From the NCBI RefSeq assembly GCF_009712425.2, contig NZ_VCJR02000001.1, positions 620,001 to 684,000 of the forward strand: a stretch of DNA of 64,000 nt. Reading direction: 5' to 3'. A program made the position numbers and the translations under genes. Origin of the DNA: Aquisalinus luteolus (GTDB lineage: Bacteria; Pseudomonadota; Alphaproteobacteria; Caulobacterales; Parvularculaceae). How positions within the stretch are numbered: position 1 is the first letter of the stretch; each line of letters starts with the position of its first letter. Of the stretch, positions 44,926-56,270 are shown piece by piece. The notes beneath the pieces were generated by a model. It was not told the origin of the DNA and searched no databases. It was given only the letters and a program-made list of their open reading frames with translations.

Positions 44926-46221
44926 ATGGCAGATGTTGCGGTAATCGGCGCCCAGTGGGGCGATGAGGGCAAGGGCAAGCTGGTGGACTGGCTGTCTGCG
45001 CGCGCCGACGTGGTGGTGCGTTTCCAGGGCGGTCATAATGCCGGGCACACCCTCGTCATCGACGGCAAGGTCTACAAGCTGGCGCTCTTGCCTTCCGGCA
45101 TTGTGCGCCCGGGCAAGCTGTCGATGATCGGCAATGGCGTTGTCGTCGATCCGTGGGCGCTGGCCGACGAGATGGAGCGCCTGCGCGGGCAGGGCGTCGC
45201 CATCAGCCCGGAAAACCTCGTCATCGCAGAGAATGCCTGCCTCATCCTGCCGCTCCATGGCGAGCTTGATGCCCTGCGCGAGAATGCGGCGGGCGACGGC
45301 AAGATCGGTACGACCAAGCGCGGCATCGGCCCGGCCTACGAAGATAAAGTCGGCCGCCGCGCCATCCGCGTCGTCGATCTCGCCCATCCAGACACGCTGG
45401 CCGAAAAGGTCGAGCGCCTCTTGACCCACCACAATGCCATCCGCCGCGGCCTCGGCGAGGCGGAGATCGCTCCGGATGACCTCGTCGCCCAACTGAAGGA
45501 GATCGCGCCGAAGATCCTGCCTTTTGCCGGGCCAGCCTGGAAGATCCTGCATGAGCAGCGCGAGGCCGGCAAACGCGTCTTGTTCGAGGGTGCCCAGGGT
45601 ATCCTGCTCGATGTCGATCACGGCACCTATCCGTTCGTCACGTCCTCCAACACCGTCGCCGGGCAGGCAGCGGCTGGCGCGGGCATCGGCCCGTCCGCCG
45701 TTGGCTATGTGCTCGGCATCGTGAAGGCCTATACGACCCGCGTGGGTGAGGGGCCGTTCCCGACGGAAGATACCGGCCCCGTTGGTCAGCGCCTTGGCGA
45801 GCGTGGCCATGAGTTCGGCACCAATACCGGTCGCCAGCGCCGGTGCGGCTGGTTCGATGCGGCACTCGTCAAGCAGACGCTGAAACTCTCCGGCGTCCAC
45901 GGCATCGCCCTGACCAAGCTCGACGTGCTCGATGGTTTTGACACGCTGAAGGTCTGCATCGGCTATGAGGTCGATGGCGAGCGTGTCGATTACCTTCCTG
46001 CCGGCATGGACGCCCAGCGCACTGTCAAGCCGATCTATGAAGACATGGAAGGCTGGCACGGCTCGACCGCCGGGGCACGGTCCTGGGCCGACCTGCCGGC
46101 AGAGGCGGTCAAATATGTTCGCCGGATCGAGGAGCTGATCGATACGCCGGTCGCTCTCGTTTCCACCTCGCCGGAACGCGAAGACGTCATACTCATGCGC
46201 GATCCGTATAAGGATGAGTAA
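44926..46221 (+). CDS. purA: Adenylosuccinate synthetase
   Basis: GTP-dependent ligation of aspartate to IMP, the first committed step to AMP. 431 residues, full length. The P-loop-like motif is [15 protein letters not shown], with the catalytic Asp and [11 protein letters not shown] following; [38 protein letters not shown] and GEGPFPTE are all present. The start [15 protein letters not shown] is preceded by a weak GACAGGAAA. The ArsC-like gene follows 14 bases later. Confidence 0.98.
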   Translation: MADVAVIGAQWGDEGKGKLVDWLSARADVVVRFQGGHNAGHTLVIDGKVYKLALLPSGIVRPGKLSMIGNGVVVDPWALADEMERLRGQGVAISPENLVIAENACLILPLHGELDALRENAAGDGKIGTTKRGIGPAYEDKVGRRAIRVVDLAHPDTLAEKVERLLTHHNAIRRGLGEAEIAPDDLVAQLKEIAPKILPFAGPAWKILHEQREAGKRVLFEGAQGILLDVDHGTYPFVTSSNTVAGQAAAGAGIGPSAVGYVLGIVKAYTTRVGEGPFPTEDTGPVGQRLGERGHEFGTNTGRQRRCGWFDAALVKQTLKLSGVHGIALTKLDVLDGFDTLKVCIGYEVDGERVDYLPAGMDAQRTVKPIYEDMEGWHGSTAGARSWADLPAEAVKYVRRIEELIDTPVALVSTSPEREDVILMRDPYKDE

Positions 46222-46235
46222 AGGAGACTTCTCCA

Positions 46236-46574
46236 ATGAAAGTTTACGGCCTGAAAAACTGCGACACCTGCCGAAAGGCGATGAAGGAGCTTGCCGCCTC
46301 AGGCCGTGAGCTCGAGCTGATCGATATGCGCGGTGGGGAGGTGACGAAGGCCCGCATCACGCGTTGGCTCAAGGCCGTTGGCGCCGAGGCGCTGGTCAAT
46401 CGCCGCTCGACCACATGGCGCGGCCTTACTGAAGAACAGAAAGATCAGGCCATGGGGAAAGACGCCGCCAGCCTGCTCGCCGAGCATCCGACACTGATCA
46501 AGCGCCCGGTGGTGGAGACCGGTGACGAGGTCTTCGTCGGCTGGACCCCGACCTCGAAACAGGGGCTGCTCTAG
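46236..46574 (+). CDS. ArsC/Spx-family (YffB-like) protein
   Basis: 112 residues, thioredoxin-like fold. The CxxC site is NCDTCRKAMKEL (Cys9, Cys12), and LIKRPVVETGDEVFVGW is the conserved C-terminal block. YffB-like members are glutathione-linked reductases of unknown substrate; the arsenate-type arginine pattern is not complete. AAAGGAGA lies at the start. It follows purA with a 14-base gap, so they are probably co-transcribed. Confidence 0.9.
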   Translation: MKVYGLKNCDTCRKAMKELAASGRELELIDMRGGEVTKARITRWLKAVGAEALVNRRSTTWRGLTEEQKDQAMGKDAASLLAEHPTLIKRPVVETGDEVFVGWTPTSKQGLL

Positions 46575-46591
46575 CCTTCACTTTCGGCCAT

Positions 46592-46622
46592 AAAAAAGCC
46601 ACCCGCTAAAATCGCAGGTGGC
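46592..46622 (-). terminator. Intrinsic terminator of the EF-hand gene
   Basis: On the minus strand GCCACC and GGTGGC arms (extended by GC pairs) close a short AT-rich loop and are followed by six T. Confidence 0.8.
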
Positions 46623-46657
46623 AGTTTTCAGAGAGTCATATGTGACGGGTACGGACC

Positions 46658-47035
46658 CTACCAGTCCTTGTCTTCTTTATCTTTTTTGTCACCCCAATCC
46701 TTGTCGTCCATTTTCTCTTTCTTCATGGCGTAATATTCTTCCGCCTCTTCGAGGGTCAGGGCACCATCTTCGCCCCCCATCTTGTTGAAGGATTCAGTCG
46801 ACTTCGCGACGATGTCCTCATCGGTCCAGTCGGTCCATTTGCCTTCCTCCTGCTTCATGGCGACTTTCTCCTCGAAAGACGCGAGGAATTCGGCCTCGGT
46901 CACGATGCCATTGGAATCTGTGTCCATCTTGGCGAACTTGTCTTCGACGCTCATTTCCTTGTCGCCATAATCACCGGCAATTGCGGCGCCCGACAGGGCA
47001 ATGGCGGCGGCGCTGGCTGCTGCAAAAAACTTCAT
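46658..47035 (-). CDS. Small secreted EF-hand protein
   Basis: 125 residues from MKFFAAASAAAIALSGAAIA, a Sec signal. One good EF-hand loop DTDSNGIVTEAEF at about residues 37-49, and a weaker one around GGEDGALTLEEAEEY. The tail is a highly charged K/D repeat (KMDDKDWGDKKDKEDKDW). Start 47035 was chosen since it begins the signal and has GGAGG upstream; the upstream frame adds 44 unlikely residues. Calcium-binding periplasmic protein, role unknown. Confidence 0.75.
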   Translation of the reverse strand: MKFFAAASAAAIALSGAAIAGDYGDKEMSVEDKFAKMDTDSNGIVTEAEFLASFEEKVAMKQEEGKWTDWTDEDIVAKSTESFNKMGGEDGALTLEEAEEYYAMKKEKMDDKDWGDKKDKEDKDW

Positions 47036-47150
47036 GGTCTTTCCTCCTTGCAATTTGCGAATGCAGGGGGAAAACGGGCGCAACCGCCGTCTCGTTCCCT
47101 GACATCGGCGTGAGCAGGAATTGAGGTCGACCATTAACGCGTGAAGAATA

Positions 47151-48407
47151 TCAGGCCGTTTCGGCACTCTCGGTGCGCTCGGGCGGCGCTTCGTCGCGAG
47201 CCTTCCGGCGGAACGGCTGGACCTGCCAATAGGTGAGGGACCGCCAAAGCCATTCCAGCGGGCCGAAATGGAAATGTTTCAGCCAGATCGGCGACCAGAT
47301 CAGGATCGCCAGCCAGGTTACCCCGACGATGCCCATCAGCTGCAGGTTCGTCACCTGGCCAAACAGCCCACCTGCATGGCCATAGAAGATCGTCGTGCCG
47401 ATCAATGAACAGGAGATGTAGTTGGTAAATGCCATCCTGCCGGCTGCGGCCACCGGGCGCAGCTTCAGCCCGATTTTCAGCAGGAATCCGACCAGCGCGG
47501 CATAGCCGAAGGCGCCGACCAGGCCTGCGATGGTCGCGACCGGCGTGTAGATGCTGAATGTCTCGAACGACCAGCCGGAGCTTGCCATGGCATTGGCATG
47601 CAGTGCCTCCAGCCCCCAGGCCAGCGCAAGGCCGATGATCGCCAGCAACAGATAGTTCCCGCCGGACCACGCGCCCTTGTAGAAGCCGATCTTGAACAGC
47701 CACATGCCGGCCAGCATGATCGACAGCGTCAGCAGGAACTGCCCGCCGACAAGGCCATACATGACGAGATAATCGAAAGCAGAGTGCAGCCTGTTCTGGA
47801 TATGCCCGCCGACACCGCCGAGATAGGTTGCCGTTTCGGCATCCAGAACAGCAGGGTCAGACCCCCACATGATGGCCGAGACCTCTGCCCCCAGTTCCGG
47901 CACAAAGGCAGGGCCGACGCCGAACATGCTGGTCCAGGCCAGCGCAACGATCATGATGCCGAGTGTGCACCAGCCGAGCGTGCGGCCGGACAGGTTGCGG
48001 AACCAGATCGCGACAAACCCGGTCAGCGCATAGACCGTCAGTATGTCACCCATCCAGATCAGCAACAGGTGGATGACCCCGAACAGCAGCAGCCAGCTAT
48101 TGCGCAAGAGGATGCGCCCGGTGCCCTTCGCACCGGCGGCGTCCGCTTTCATGCTGATCAGCACCAGTCCGGCCCCGAACAGCGCCGTAAAGTTCGTGCG
48201 CCATTTGTTGTCGATGATGAAGGCCTGGATTTCCGCGACCAGCAGGTCGTATTCGCCCGGCCACAGGCTGGCGTTCATGTAATAGGCAAATGGCGCAGCC
48301 ATGCCTTTTATGTTCACCGCAAAGATGGCAAGAACGGCAAAGCCCCTCAGCACATCGAGGTAATCGAGACGGTCGCCCTCGCGAACCGGTGTATCTGCCG
48401 TTGCCAT
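47151..48407 (-). CDS. DUF418 domain-containing membrane protein
   Basis: 418 residues with about ten membrane helices. It opens with RLDYLDVLRGFAVLAIFAVN, the shared N-terminal motif of DUF418/acyltransferase-like proteins, and ends with the DUF418 C-terminal block (AAGRMAFTNYISCSLIGTTI, then WLKHFHFGPLEWLWRSLTYW). Related to YeiB; function unknown, possibly surface acylation or transport. Single gene. Confidence 0.92.
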   Translation of the reverse strand: MATADTPVREGDRLDYLDVLRGFAVLAIFAVNIKGMAAPFAYYMNASLWPGEYDLLVAEIQAFIIDNKWRTNFTALFGAGLVLISMKADAAGAKGTGRILLRNSWLLLFGVIHLLLIWMGDILTVYALTGFVAIWFRNLSGRTLGWCTLGIMIVALAWTSMFGVGPAFVPELGAEVSAIMWGSDPAVLDAETATYLGGVGGHIQNRLHSAFDYLVMYGLVGGQFLLTLSIMLAGMWLFKIGFYKGAWSGGNYLLLAIIGLALAWGLEALHANAMASSGWSFETFSIYTPVATIAGLVGAFGYAALVGFLLKIGLKLRPVAAAGRMAFTNYISCSLIGTTIFYGHAGGLFGQVTNLQLMGIVGVTWLAILIWSPIWLKHFHFGPLEWLWRSLTYWQVQPFRRKARDEAPPERTESAETA

Positions 48408-48505
48408 GATCCTGTTCCCCTGATTTTCTCTTGCTGGCCCTCAGTCGCGCATTCTCCGTGATATTGCAGGAGGGTGCAAGCGCGATGGCCTCGCCGGGAA
48501 ACCAG

Positions 48506-49456
48506 TCAGGGCATGTCCACGCGATAGGCGCGCACGGTTCCCGGTCGCCAGTTCGGCGTCACCAGCACGTCGCCATTCATGGTGAAGTCGTTCATGTTGA
48601 CCGGCAGGTCGACCGTGTCCTGAACGGTCATTCGTTCGCCTTCCGGGCTGACATAATGGATGATCCCAGGCCAGGAGGAGACGAGATAACCGCCATTGTC
48701 CAGCGGTGCCATCATGTCGGCATTTTCCATGCCGCCCGCAATGAGCGTAATCTCCTTTGTCTGCAGGTCGACAGACAGGAGCTCACCGGCCTCCATCGCC
48801 GCGACCAGCAGGGCACCATCATGGGCAAGCAGGCCATTGACGCGGGCCAGGCGCTCATCCTGCATCCAGACCGACGGAACACCATCATTATACTGATAAA
48901 TCGTGGCGGTGCCGGAGTCCGATACGAGAATGCCATGGCCAGGCACATAGGTCACATCGTTCAGGAATGAAGAATCCTGCATCGGTATCGTGTCGATAAC
49001 CGCGCCGCGTTCGGCGTCGATCACGACGAGCGATACGATGTCCGACACGTACAGCTTGCCATCATGAAGGGCCATGCCCTTGGGGGCATTCAGCCCGGTA
49101 ATCCAGTCGAGATCGGAAATGTCACCGTCGAGGCTCATCTTGGAGATGAATCCGTTATTGTCGACATCGCTGCCGCCGCCATTGACATTGGAGACATAGT
49201 AGAAGCCGCCATCGGCCGACAGGGTCACGCCTTCCGGCGCGGCGAAGCCGTCGGTTACCCAGAGTTCCGTCAGGGAGGGGATTGAGGCACTGGTGCTGTC
49301 AGAGGCGGTCTGGTCTGATTGCTCGGCAACCGAACTGTCTTGGGTCGCTGCGCCGGATGTTGTGTCGTTGTCGGTTTTGGCTTGCTCGCCGCAGGCAGCA
49401 AGGCCGGCGGTCATGGCGCTTGTCAGCAGCAACATGCCCAGGGTTTTCATCATCAT
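48506..49456 (-). CDS. SMP-30/gluconolactonase-like lipoprotein
   Basis: 316 residues. The start at 49456 (MMMKTLGMLLL) has GAGAGGAAAC upstream. Lipobox AGLAAC, then a Ser/Thr/Asp linker of about 40 residues and a beta-propeller: WVTDGFAAPEGVTLSADGGF, GLNAPKGMALHDGKLYVSD, HGILVSDSGTATIYQYNDG, RVNGLLAHDGALLVAAMEAG. The pattern fits an SMP-30/NHL-type six-blade propeller. The metal-binding residues of a true gluconolactonase could not be confirmed, so it may be a binding protein. Confidence 0.75.
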   Translation of the reverse strand: MMMKTLGMLLLTSAMTAGLAACGEQAKTDNDTTSGAATQDSSVAEQSDQTASDSTSASIPSLTELWVTDGFAAPEGVTLSADGGFYYVSNVNGGGSDVDNNGFISKMSLDGDISDLDWITGLNAPKGMALHDGKLYVSDIVSLVVIDAERGAVIDTIPMQDSSFLNDVTYVPGHGILVSDSGTATIYQYNDGVPSVWMQDERLARVNGLLAHDGALLVAAMEAGELLSVDLQTKEITLIAGGMENADMMAPLDNGGYLVSSWPGIIHYVSPEGERMTVQDTVDLPVNMNDFTMNGDVLVTPNWRPGTVRAYRVDMP

Positions 49457-49577
49457 GTTTCCTCTCCTCTTTTCTGAGGAAAGGTAATCCGGACAGGCGA
49501 ACAAGCGCAATCCCGGTATGTGCAGGCCGCCACCAGTCGAGCGGCCTGCAGCTTTCATCATATCTGTTCAGGGGCTA

Positions 49578-49850
49578 TCAGTTGCCGTCGTCATCGGTGT
49601 CGATGATGTCGTCATCATCGTCAAAGTCCTCGACTTCATCGCCAATCTCGTCTCCGGCCTCATTCCATTCATCGCCGAAGTCTTCTTCTTCGCTGGTCAT
49701 GGCGTCGCCAAGCTCTTCTGCCGCTTCGCCAATTTCGTCATAGACATCCTGGCGTTTCTCGGCGTCGGATTCATTGCGTTCCATCGTTTCGCACCCGGCA
49801 GCCGCAAGGCCGAAAGCGCACAGAACTGCGATCAGGGAATATCGGGTCAT
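49578..49850 (-). CDS. Small acidic lipoprotein
   Basis: 90 residues from MTRYSLIAVLCAFG; the start at 49850 is favoured because GAGGAG lies six bases upstream, whereas it abuts the ATG two codons earlier. Lipobox LAAAGC. The mature chain is dominated by Asp/Glu (EDFDDDDDIIDTDDDGN at the end) with a predicted helix of AEE/GDE repeats. Unknown; low complexity suggests a charged envelope or cation-binding protein. Confidence 0.65.
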   Translation of the reverse strand: MTRYSLIAVLCAFGLAAAGCETMERNESDAEKRQDVYDEIGEAAEELGDAMTSEEEDFGDEWNEAGDEIGDEVEDFDDDDDIIDTDDDGN

Positions 49851-49935
49851 GGTCATCTCCTCGTTCATTGCCGATGAAGGATTAACCATAATTCTTGCGG
49901 GTTGGTTCCCGGGCGGGGTTCCGGCAAAGCGGGAA

Positions 49936-51063
49936 TCAGCAACGCAGGAAGTCCCTGATCTCGTCGATACGCTCCAGCGCATCCTTGCGACCGAGATCCA
50001 TCAGGGCACGGATATAGCCGGGCTCGAACATCAGGTATGATGGCAGCACCCACGGCGCTTTCCAGGCACCGAGTGCCCGCAGCAAGGCCTTGACCGACCA
50101 TGGCAGCTCCGCGACATGCCGCGCCGCGATTTTCCGAACATCTTCGGATGGTTGCAGCATCATGACATCGACATGGTGCAGGTCCGTCAGGGCGCGCCGT
50201 TCCGGCATCATGGAGTCGAGCGTCGAGTTGATCCGCTTCAGCCTTTCGACGTCTGCCTCCAGATTGTCGTTGAACACGATGTCCAGCAACTGGCCGGCGA
50301 TGACACCGGGGGAGGGATAGGCAGGGGCGTTTTCCGGCTCGCCGCCGATTTCCGCATCCCGTGCACCGATCAGGAACAGCCTGTTGCAGCCCAGATGGAT
50401 CGCTGGCGACAGCGGCGCAATCTGGCGCAGGGCACCATCGCCGTAATACTCATCATCTATCTTCACCGACGGAAAGACGAAGGGCAGCGCGGCAGACGCC
50501 ATGATGTGTTCTGCCGTGATCCTGCCCGTCGTGCCGATCCGGCGGGAACGCTGCCAGGGCCGCGCCGGGGTCGATCCATGATAGAAGGATACGGAGGTGC
50601 CGTCCTCATAGGAAGATGCGGTAATCGCCAGCGCATCCAGCGTTGGCCCCTCGACCATCTCAGCCAGCCGGTCGAAATCAACCTCGCGCCGCAGCAGCTC
50701 GCGCAGCGGCTGGTTGTCGAGGATCGACTTCGGCGGTCGCGCCCCGGCCCATCCGAACGTTGCCGCTGCACCATAGGACAGGATCGTCCTGGCCATGGTC
50801 GCCACATCGGCGCGATAGATGCTGTCGGTATGAAGCCCTGCCCACAACGCGCCAAGCTTGCGGATTGCGAGGCCGATATTGTCGGCGTCAGCCGTCAGGC
50901 AGGCGGCGTTGATCGCGCCAACGGAAACCCCGGTGATTACATCGAACGGCCGCTCCTTCGCGCCCAGCGCCTCGCCCAGCGCGCACAGCACCCCGACCTG
51001 GTATGCGCCACGCGCACCACCGCCGGTCAGGATAAGCGCTGTCTTGTCTGTCTCTTGTTCCAT
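49936..51063 (-). CDS. Patatin-like phospholipase
   Basis: 375 residues from MEQETDKTALILTGGG. The oxyanion loop is GGGARGAYQ, the nucleophile is Ser47 in GVSVGAINA and the catalytic Asp is in YYGDGALRQIAPLSP (DGA). The C-terminal third is a DUF3336-free tail. Cytoplasmic, no signal. A 61-residue longer start runs into the divergent MBL promoter and is rejected. Lipid acyl hydrolase, substrate unknown. Confidence 0.93.
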   Translation of the reverse strand: MEQETDKTALILTGGGARGAYQVGVLCALGEALGAKERPFDVITGVSVGAINAACLTADADNIGLAIRKLGALWAGLHTDSIYRADVATMARTILSYGAAATFGWAGARPPKSILDNQPLRELLRREVDFDRLAEMVEGPTLDALAITASSYEDGTSVSFYHGSTPARPWQRSRRIGTTGRITAEHIMASAALPFVFPSVKIDDEYYGDGALRQIAPLSPAIHLGCNRLFLIGARDAEIGGEPENAPAYPSPGVIAGQLLDIVFNDNLEADVERLKRINSTLDSMMPERRALTDLHHVDVMMLQPSEDVRKIAARHVAELPWSVKALLRALGAWKAPWVLPSYLMFEPGYIRALMDLGRKDALERIDEIRDFLRC

Positions 51064-51200
51064 GGGCCCTGTCTTTTTCGGCAAGTAATGCCCTGATTGC
51101 CAGGCGCTTTCCAGTCCCGGTAATGCCGCGGCGGCATCGAATTGTTTGCCGCCCTGCAACGCCCGTGGTTTAGTATGGGCCGAAAAGGGGGAGTGCCTCG

Positions 51201-52100
51201 ATGAAAACAGTTTCGATGATCGCATGCGTGGTCGCCGTGTCGGCAATCCTCCGGCCGGCTTTCGCGCAGGACGAAGAGATTGCCGGTTCCCTGCCGCCCG
51301 CTTCCCTGCCGTCGGACGCCTTGCCCCTTGGCGGTGTCATCACCTATGTCGGCAATGAGGGCGTGGTGATCGAATACGGCCCTGCCAAGATCGCCGTGGA
51401 TGCTCTCTATGATGACGGCCTCGGCGACTATGTCGAGACGCCCGCGGCCATCCACGCTGCGATGGTCGCGGGCGATGACCCCTTTGATGGCATCACGGAC
51501 GTCTTCGTCACCCACGCCCACAAGGACCATTACGGGCCTGCCGCGATAACCGACTACCTCACCGCCCATCCGGACGTTTACGCGCTTGTGCCCGCAGACC
51601 TGAAGGTCGAGGGCGAGGGGCGGGAGACGCCGGCCCAGCCGGTGCTGAAACAGGTCGTGCCGCTGGCCGGGCGCGACGGCATTGCTTCGCCGCTGAACCA
51701 CGGCGCCAACTTCACATGGCGCTTCTTTCAGGTTCCCCACGGCGGCCGCCAGCATGTCGTCTACTGGTTCGCCCTGCCGCCTTTCGAACGGTCGGTCGCC
51801 GAGGCGGCGGGGGCGGGCATCTCCGAGCAGGATCTCACCATCCTGCATCTCGGCGACACGGATGATTATCCGGAAGACCTCGAGCCCCATCGCGCCGCCT
51901 TTGCCGAGCACCGGACCGATGTCGCCCTCGTGCCCTTCTGGCTGCTGGACGAGCCGGGTCTTGCCGAGCTGCTGAACGCCGACCAGCTCATCGGCATCCA
52001 TGTCCCCGTAATGGGCTCATCCTCTCTCGATGCCGACACCATGGACTGGTTCTCCGACCCCGGCGAGCAGCGCATCATCTACAAGAACATGGAAGACTGA
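51201..52100 (+). CDS. Secreted MBL-fold metallo-hydrolase
   Basis: 299 residues, Sec signal peptide (ACVVAVSAILRPAFA before QDE). The metallo-beta-lactamase zinc motif is THAHKDH (His105, His107, Asp109, His110), followed by LNHGANFTWRF, QVPHGG with another His, and LHLGDTDDYPED with the bridging Asp. It resembles UlaG-like MBL proteins. A periplasmic hydrolase of unknown substrate, probably not a beta-lactamase. Divergent from the patatin. Confidence 0.87.
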   Translation: MKTVSMIACVVAVSAILRPAFAQDEEIAGSLPPASLPSDALPLGGVITYVGNEGVVIEYGPAKIAVDALYDDGLGDYVETPAAIHAAMVAGDDPFDGITDVFVTHAHKDHYGPAAITDYLTAHPDVYALVPADLKVEGEGRETPAQPVLKQVVPLAGRDGIASPLNHGANFTWRFFQVPHGGRQHVVYWFALPPFERSVAEAAGAGISEQDLTILHLGDTDDYPEDLEPHRAAFAEHRTDVALVPFWLLDEPGLAELLNADQLIGIHVPVMGSSSLDADTMDWFSDPGEQRIIYKNMED

Positions 52101-52177
52101 TCGGCTCCTGCGGCCCCGTCTCTCTTTGACCGGGCCTTTGACGGAAGGGGGCACATCCTTTATGACTCAGTTTAGTG

Positions 52178-52283
52178 CCTAGGGGCGCCTTCATGTCGAA
52201 GGCTGAGATCGTACCCTTTGAACCTGATCCGGGAAACTTCTGACCCTCAAAGAGGGCGTGAAGAGGCCGGCGTAGGGAAGGAG
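52178..52283 (+). promoter_or_regulatory. TPP riboswitch (THI element)
   Basis: The conserved thi-box is complete: GGGGCGCC, GGCTGAGAT, ACCCTTTGAACCTGATC, a variable stem, then GCCGGCGTAGGGAAGG. The last element overlaps the ribosome site of the next gene, so thiamin pyrophosphate would block translation. It heads the membrane protein-thiC operon. Confidence 0.95.
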
Positions 52284-52289
52284 CCATAT

Positions 52290-52700
52290 ATGTTCGAGAC
52301 CACCACCGTCCTCACCCTGCATCTGGCGAAAGCGCTTGGCCTCTACATGGTCGCTGCCGGCCTGTCGGGTCTCATCTCCCATGGCCGCTGGCAGCGCTGG
52401 ATGATGGATTTCGGCCCGGAAAGCGCGCTGACCTATGTCACAGGCGTCGTCGCCTTCGCCATCGGCACCGCCATCATCATCGCCCACAATATCTGGTCCT
52501 CGCCGCTCGCGATCATCGTGACGCTGGTCGGCTGGGCCGCACTGATCGAAGGCCTGATCCTCATCGCTTTCCCGGACCCGCTGGTGCGCATCGGCACGTC
52601 CCTCGTGCGCCCGGGCATCTCGAAGATCTTCGCCGTCGTGACGATCCTGATCGGCGCCTTCCTGCTGCTGGGTGGCCTCATCGGCCGGGCAGGGCTGTAA
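52290..52700 (+). CDS. Four-helix membrane protein under TPP riboswitch control
   Basis: 136 residues starting right after the riboswitch. Four hydrophobic helices: about 8-28 (LHLAKALGLYMVAAGLSG), 46-66, 70-92 (SPLAIIVTLVGWAALIEGLI) and 108-132. Not recognised as a known thiamin transporter (ThiT, PnuT, YkoE). It sits between the TPP riboswitch and thiC, 27 bases from thiC, so it should be made only when thiamin is short. A role in uptake or handling of thiamin, its pyrimidine or a related precursor is inferred from context only. Confidence 0.85.
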   Translation: MFETTTVLTLHLAKALGLYMVAAGLSGLISHGRWQRWMMDFGPESALTYVTGVVAFAIGTAIIIAHNIWSSPLAIIVTLVGWAALIEGLILIAFPDPLVRIGTSLVRPGISKIFAVVTILIGAFLLLGGLIGRAGL

Positions 52701-54632
<1,932 letters not shown>

Positions 54633-54637
54633 GGGAC

Positions 54638-56137
54638 TTATTTGTATTTATTCAAAAATGAATGAAATTCTTCCAGTCCGCTTTCGTAATTGTACACATA
54701 AGTAGCAAATCTATGCGACAAAGAGGATCCATTACTCAGCCATTCATCGAAATTCCAACCGCATTCGATTAACTCAGATGCACAGAATACAAACTCTAAT
54801 GTATCCGTTAGGAACGCTTGAATAAAAAAGTGTTGTTCGTATTCGAATTTCGTTTTTGAATTGTGAACCAAGTAATTTCTGTAATCAGCGGCATGCCTGC
54901 AGACAACGTCTAAGTCTTTAAATCGCTTAGGTTGCGCTGTGGTTACTATATTTGCCCGGTGACATATTCGATCCTTTAGACTTGGCGCGCCTAAGCGTCC
55001 CAAGGCGTTGAGTAATGAGGATCGCTCAGGCGACTCTTCAAGCTGCTTCAATTCTTCCTTGAATCGGCTTCTTATATTAGAGACTTCTCGACTAAGTCGC
55101 TTTTTCTTTGGGACATCTTGGTCTGGAAGATGGTCAAACATATTTGCTGCACTGACCGTACGATCTTTCGTATATATTTTTTTGTTAAATGACAAAATAA
55201 TATCTTCTCTAGCCCGCCTTCTTTCTTCCTGTCTCATTATCCAATTTTTCAGCACTGTTTCATACGTATCTGGGTATTCGCAAGCTTGTATTAAAATGTC
55301 GGTAGGGTGGGGCGACCGTTCATCCTTTTCTCGCAAAACTTCTTTTTGCAATGATATTTTGACGTCTAAAATAGAATAATTATCATCTTGGTCCTCCAAT
55401 TTCTTTGGGGGTGATACGTCTATATACAATTTTTCTAAGTTCTGTTCTCTCCCAAGGATAAGTTCAAAAAATAATTTCAAGTCGTGTACAGATTTTAATG
55501 CGTGTTCAAAATCGACTCTTTTGTGGAATTCAAGAGTCGCTGCAGGTTTGCTCGTGATGCCAACACCAGTGGGGCCTCCATGACGGCTCGTTCGAGCATG
55601 AAAAATAATCAAATTACCCAGTTTTGTCTCGGTTTTAAAGATATATTCTTTGCCCGTGTAAAACATTATTTCCGGGTAGGGGCCAATATCCAATTCCCGT
55701 ACGTAGAAACCCTTTCTATTTATTAATTCTAGAATTTCCTTTCTTCCAGAGAGTGCCGTACCGAATGCGTCAAAGTCGTAAAATACAGATTGAAAATCGT
55801 CCAATTGAAATGTAATAGACTTAATTGATTTATCATTTGGATACAGATGTTTATTGCCGGTTATAACGAAATGCGGGAAAATTCTAGCAAATGTTACTGA
55901 TGTGTCTCCATTATATAAAGATCCTGCATTAGCTATTGCTAAGCATTGAAACAAGGATACTTTCTTTTGGCTTGCTAATATGCCATGGATATAGTCCGAA
56001 TTATCGTTCTCTAGCATGAAAAAGTCTTTGTCTTTAAGGAAAAGTTCTGTGTTTTTTCCGTCGACAATGAGTTCGCCTTGGACTGTCTTATTTTCCTTTA
56101 TGGTGAATTCGCCGCTTTTAAGATAGTCAAAATCCAT
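54638..56137 (-). CDS. ApeA-like HEPN-domain anti-phage protein
   Basis: 499 residues from MDFDYLKSGEFTIKEN (GAGGGGAAT upstream). The sequence is strikingly AT-rich compared with thiC, five bases away. The N-terminal half (about 1-320) is a beta-rich domain of the ApeA_NTD1 kind (FTIKENKTVQGELIVDGKN). The C-terminal part is helical with the HEPN active-site motif R-x4-H at Arg420-His425 (ADYRNYLVHNS). ApeA proteins are predicted RNases that stop phage by abortive infection. It ends just after thiC on the opposite strand, with no intergenic space, and begins a low-G+C island. Family call rests on motif, length and composition. Confidence 0.7.
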   Translation of the reverse strand: MDFDYLKSGEFTIKENKTVQGELIVDGKNTELFLKDKDFFMLENDNSDYIHGILASQKKVSLFQCLAIANAGSLYNGDTSVTFARIFPHFVITGNKHLYPNDKSIKSITFQLDDFQSVFYDFDAFGTALSGRKEILELINRKGFYVRELDIGPYPEIMFYTGKEYIFKTETKLGNLIIFHARTSRHGGPTGVGITSKPAATLEFHKRVDFEHALKSVHDLKLFFELILGREQNLEKLYIDVSPPKKLEDQDDNYSILDVKISLQKEVLREKDERSPHPTDILIQACEYPDTYETVLKNWIMRQEERRRAREDIILSFNKKIYTKDRTVSAANMFDHLPDQDVPKKKRLSREVSNIRSRFKEELKQLEESPERSSLLNALGRLGAPSLKDRICHRANIVTTAQPKRFKDLDVVCRHAADYRNYLVHNSKTKFEYEQHFFIQAFLTDTLEFVFCASELIECGWNFDEWLSNGSSLSHRFATYVYNYESGLEEFHSFLNKYK

Positions 56138-56270
56138 TTTATTCCCCTCGGGACACAATTCATTAGCGTTTCAGGCATGTAGTCGTTTCTGAGTTAAGCA
56201 TATCTTATTTCACGAAGTTTTGTAATCTACTGCTGTGGCGCTCTGCAACTTAGCAATGGCGCATTGCGCC

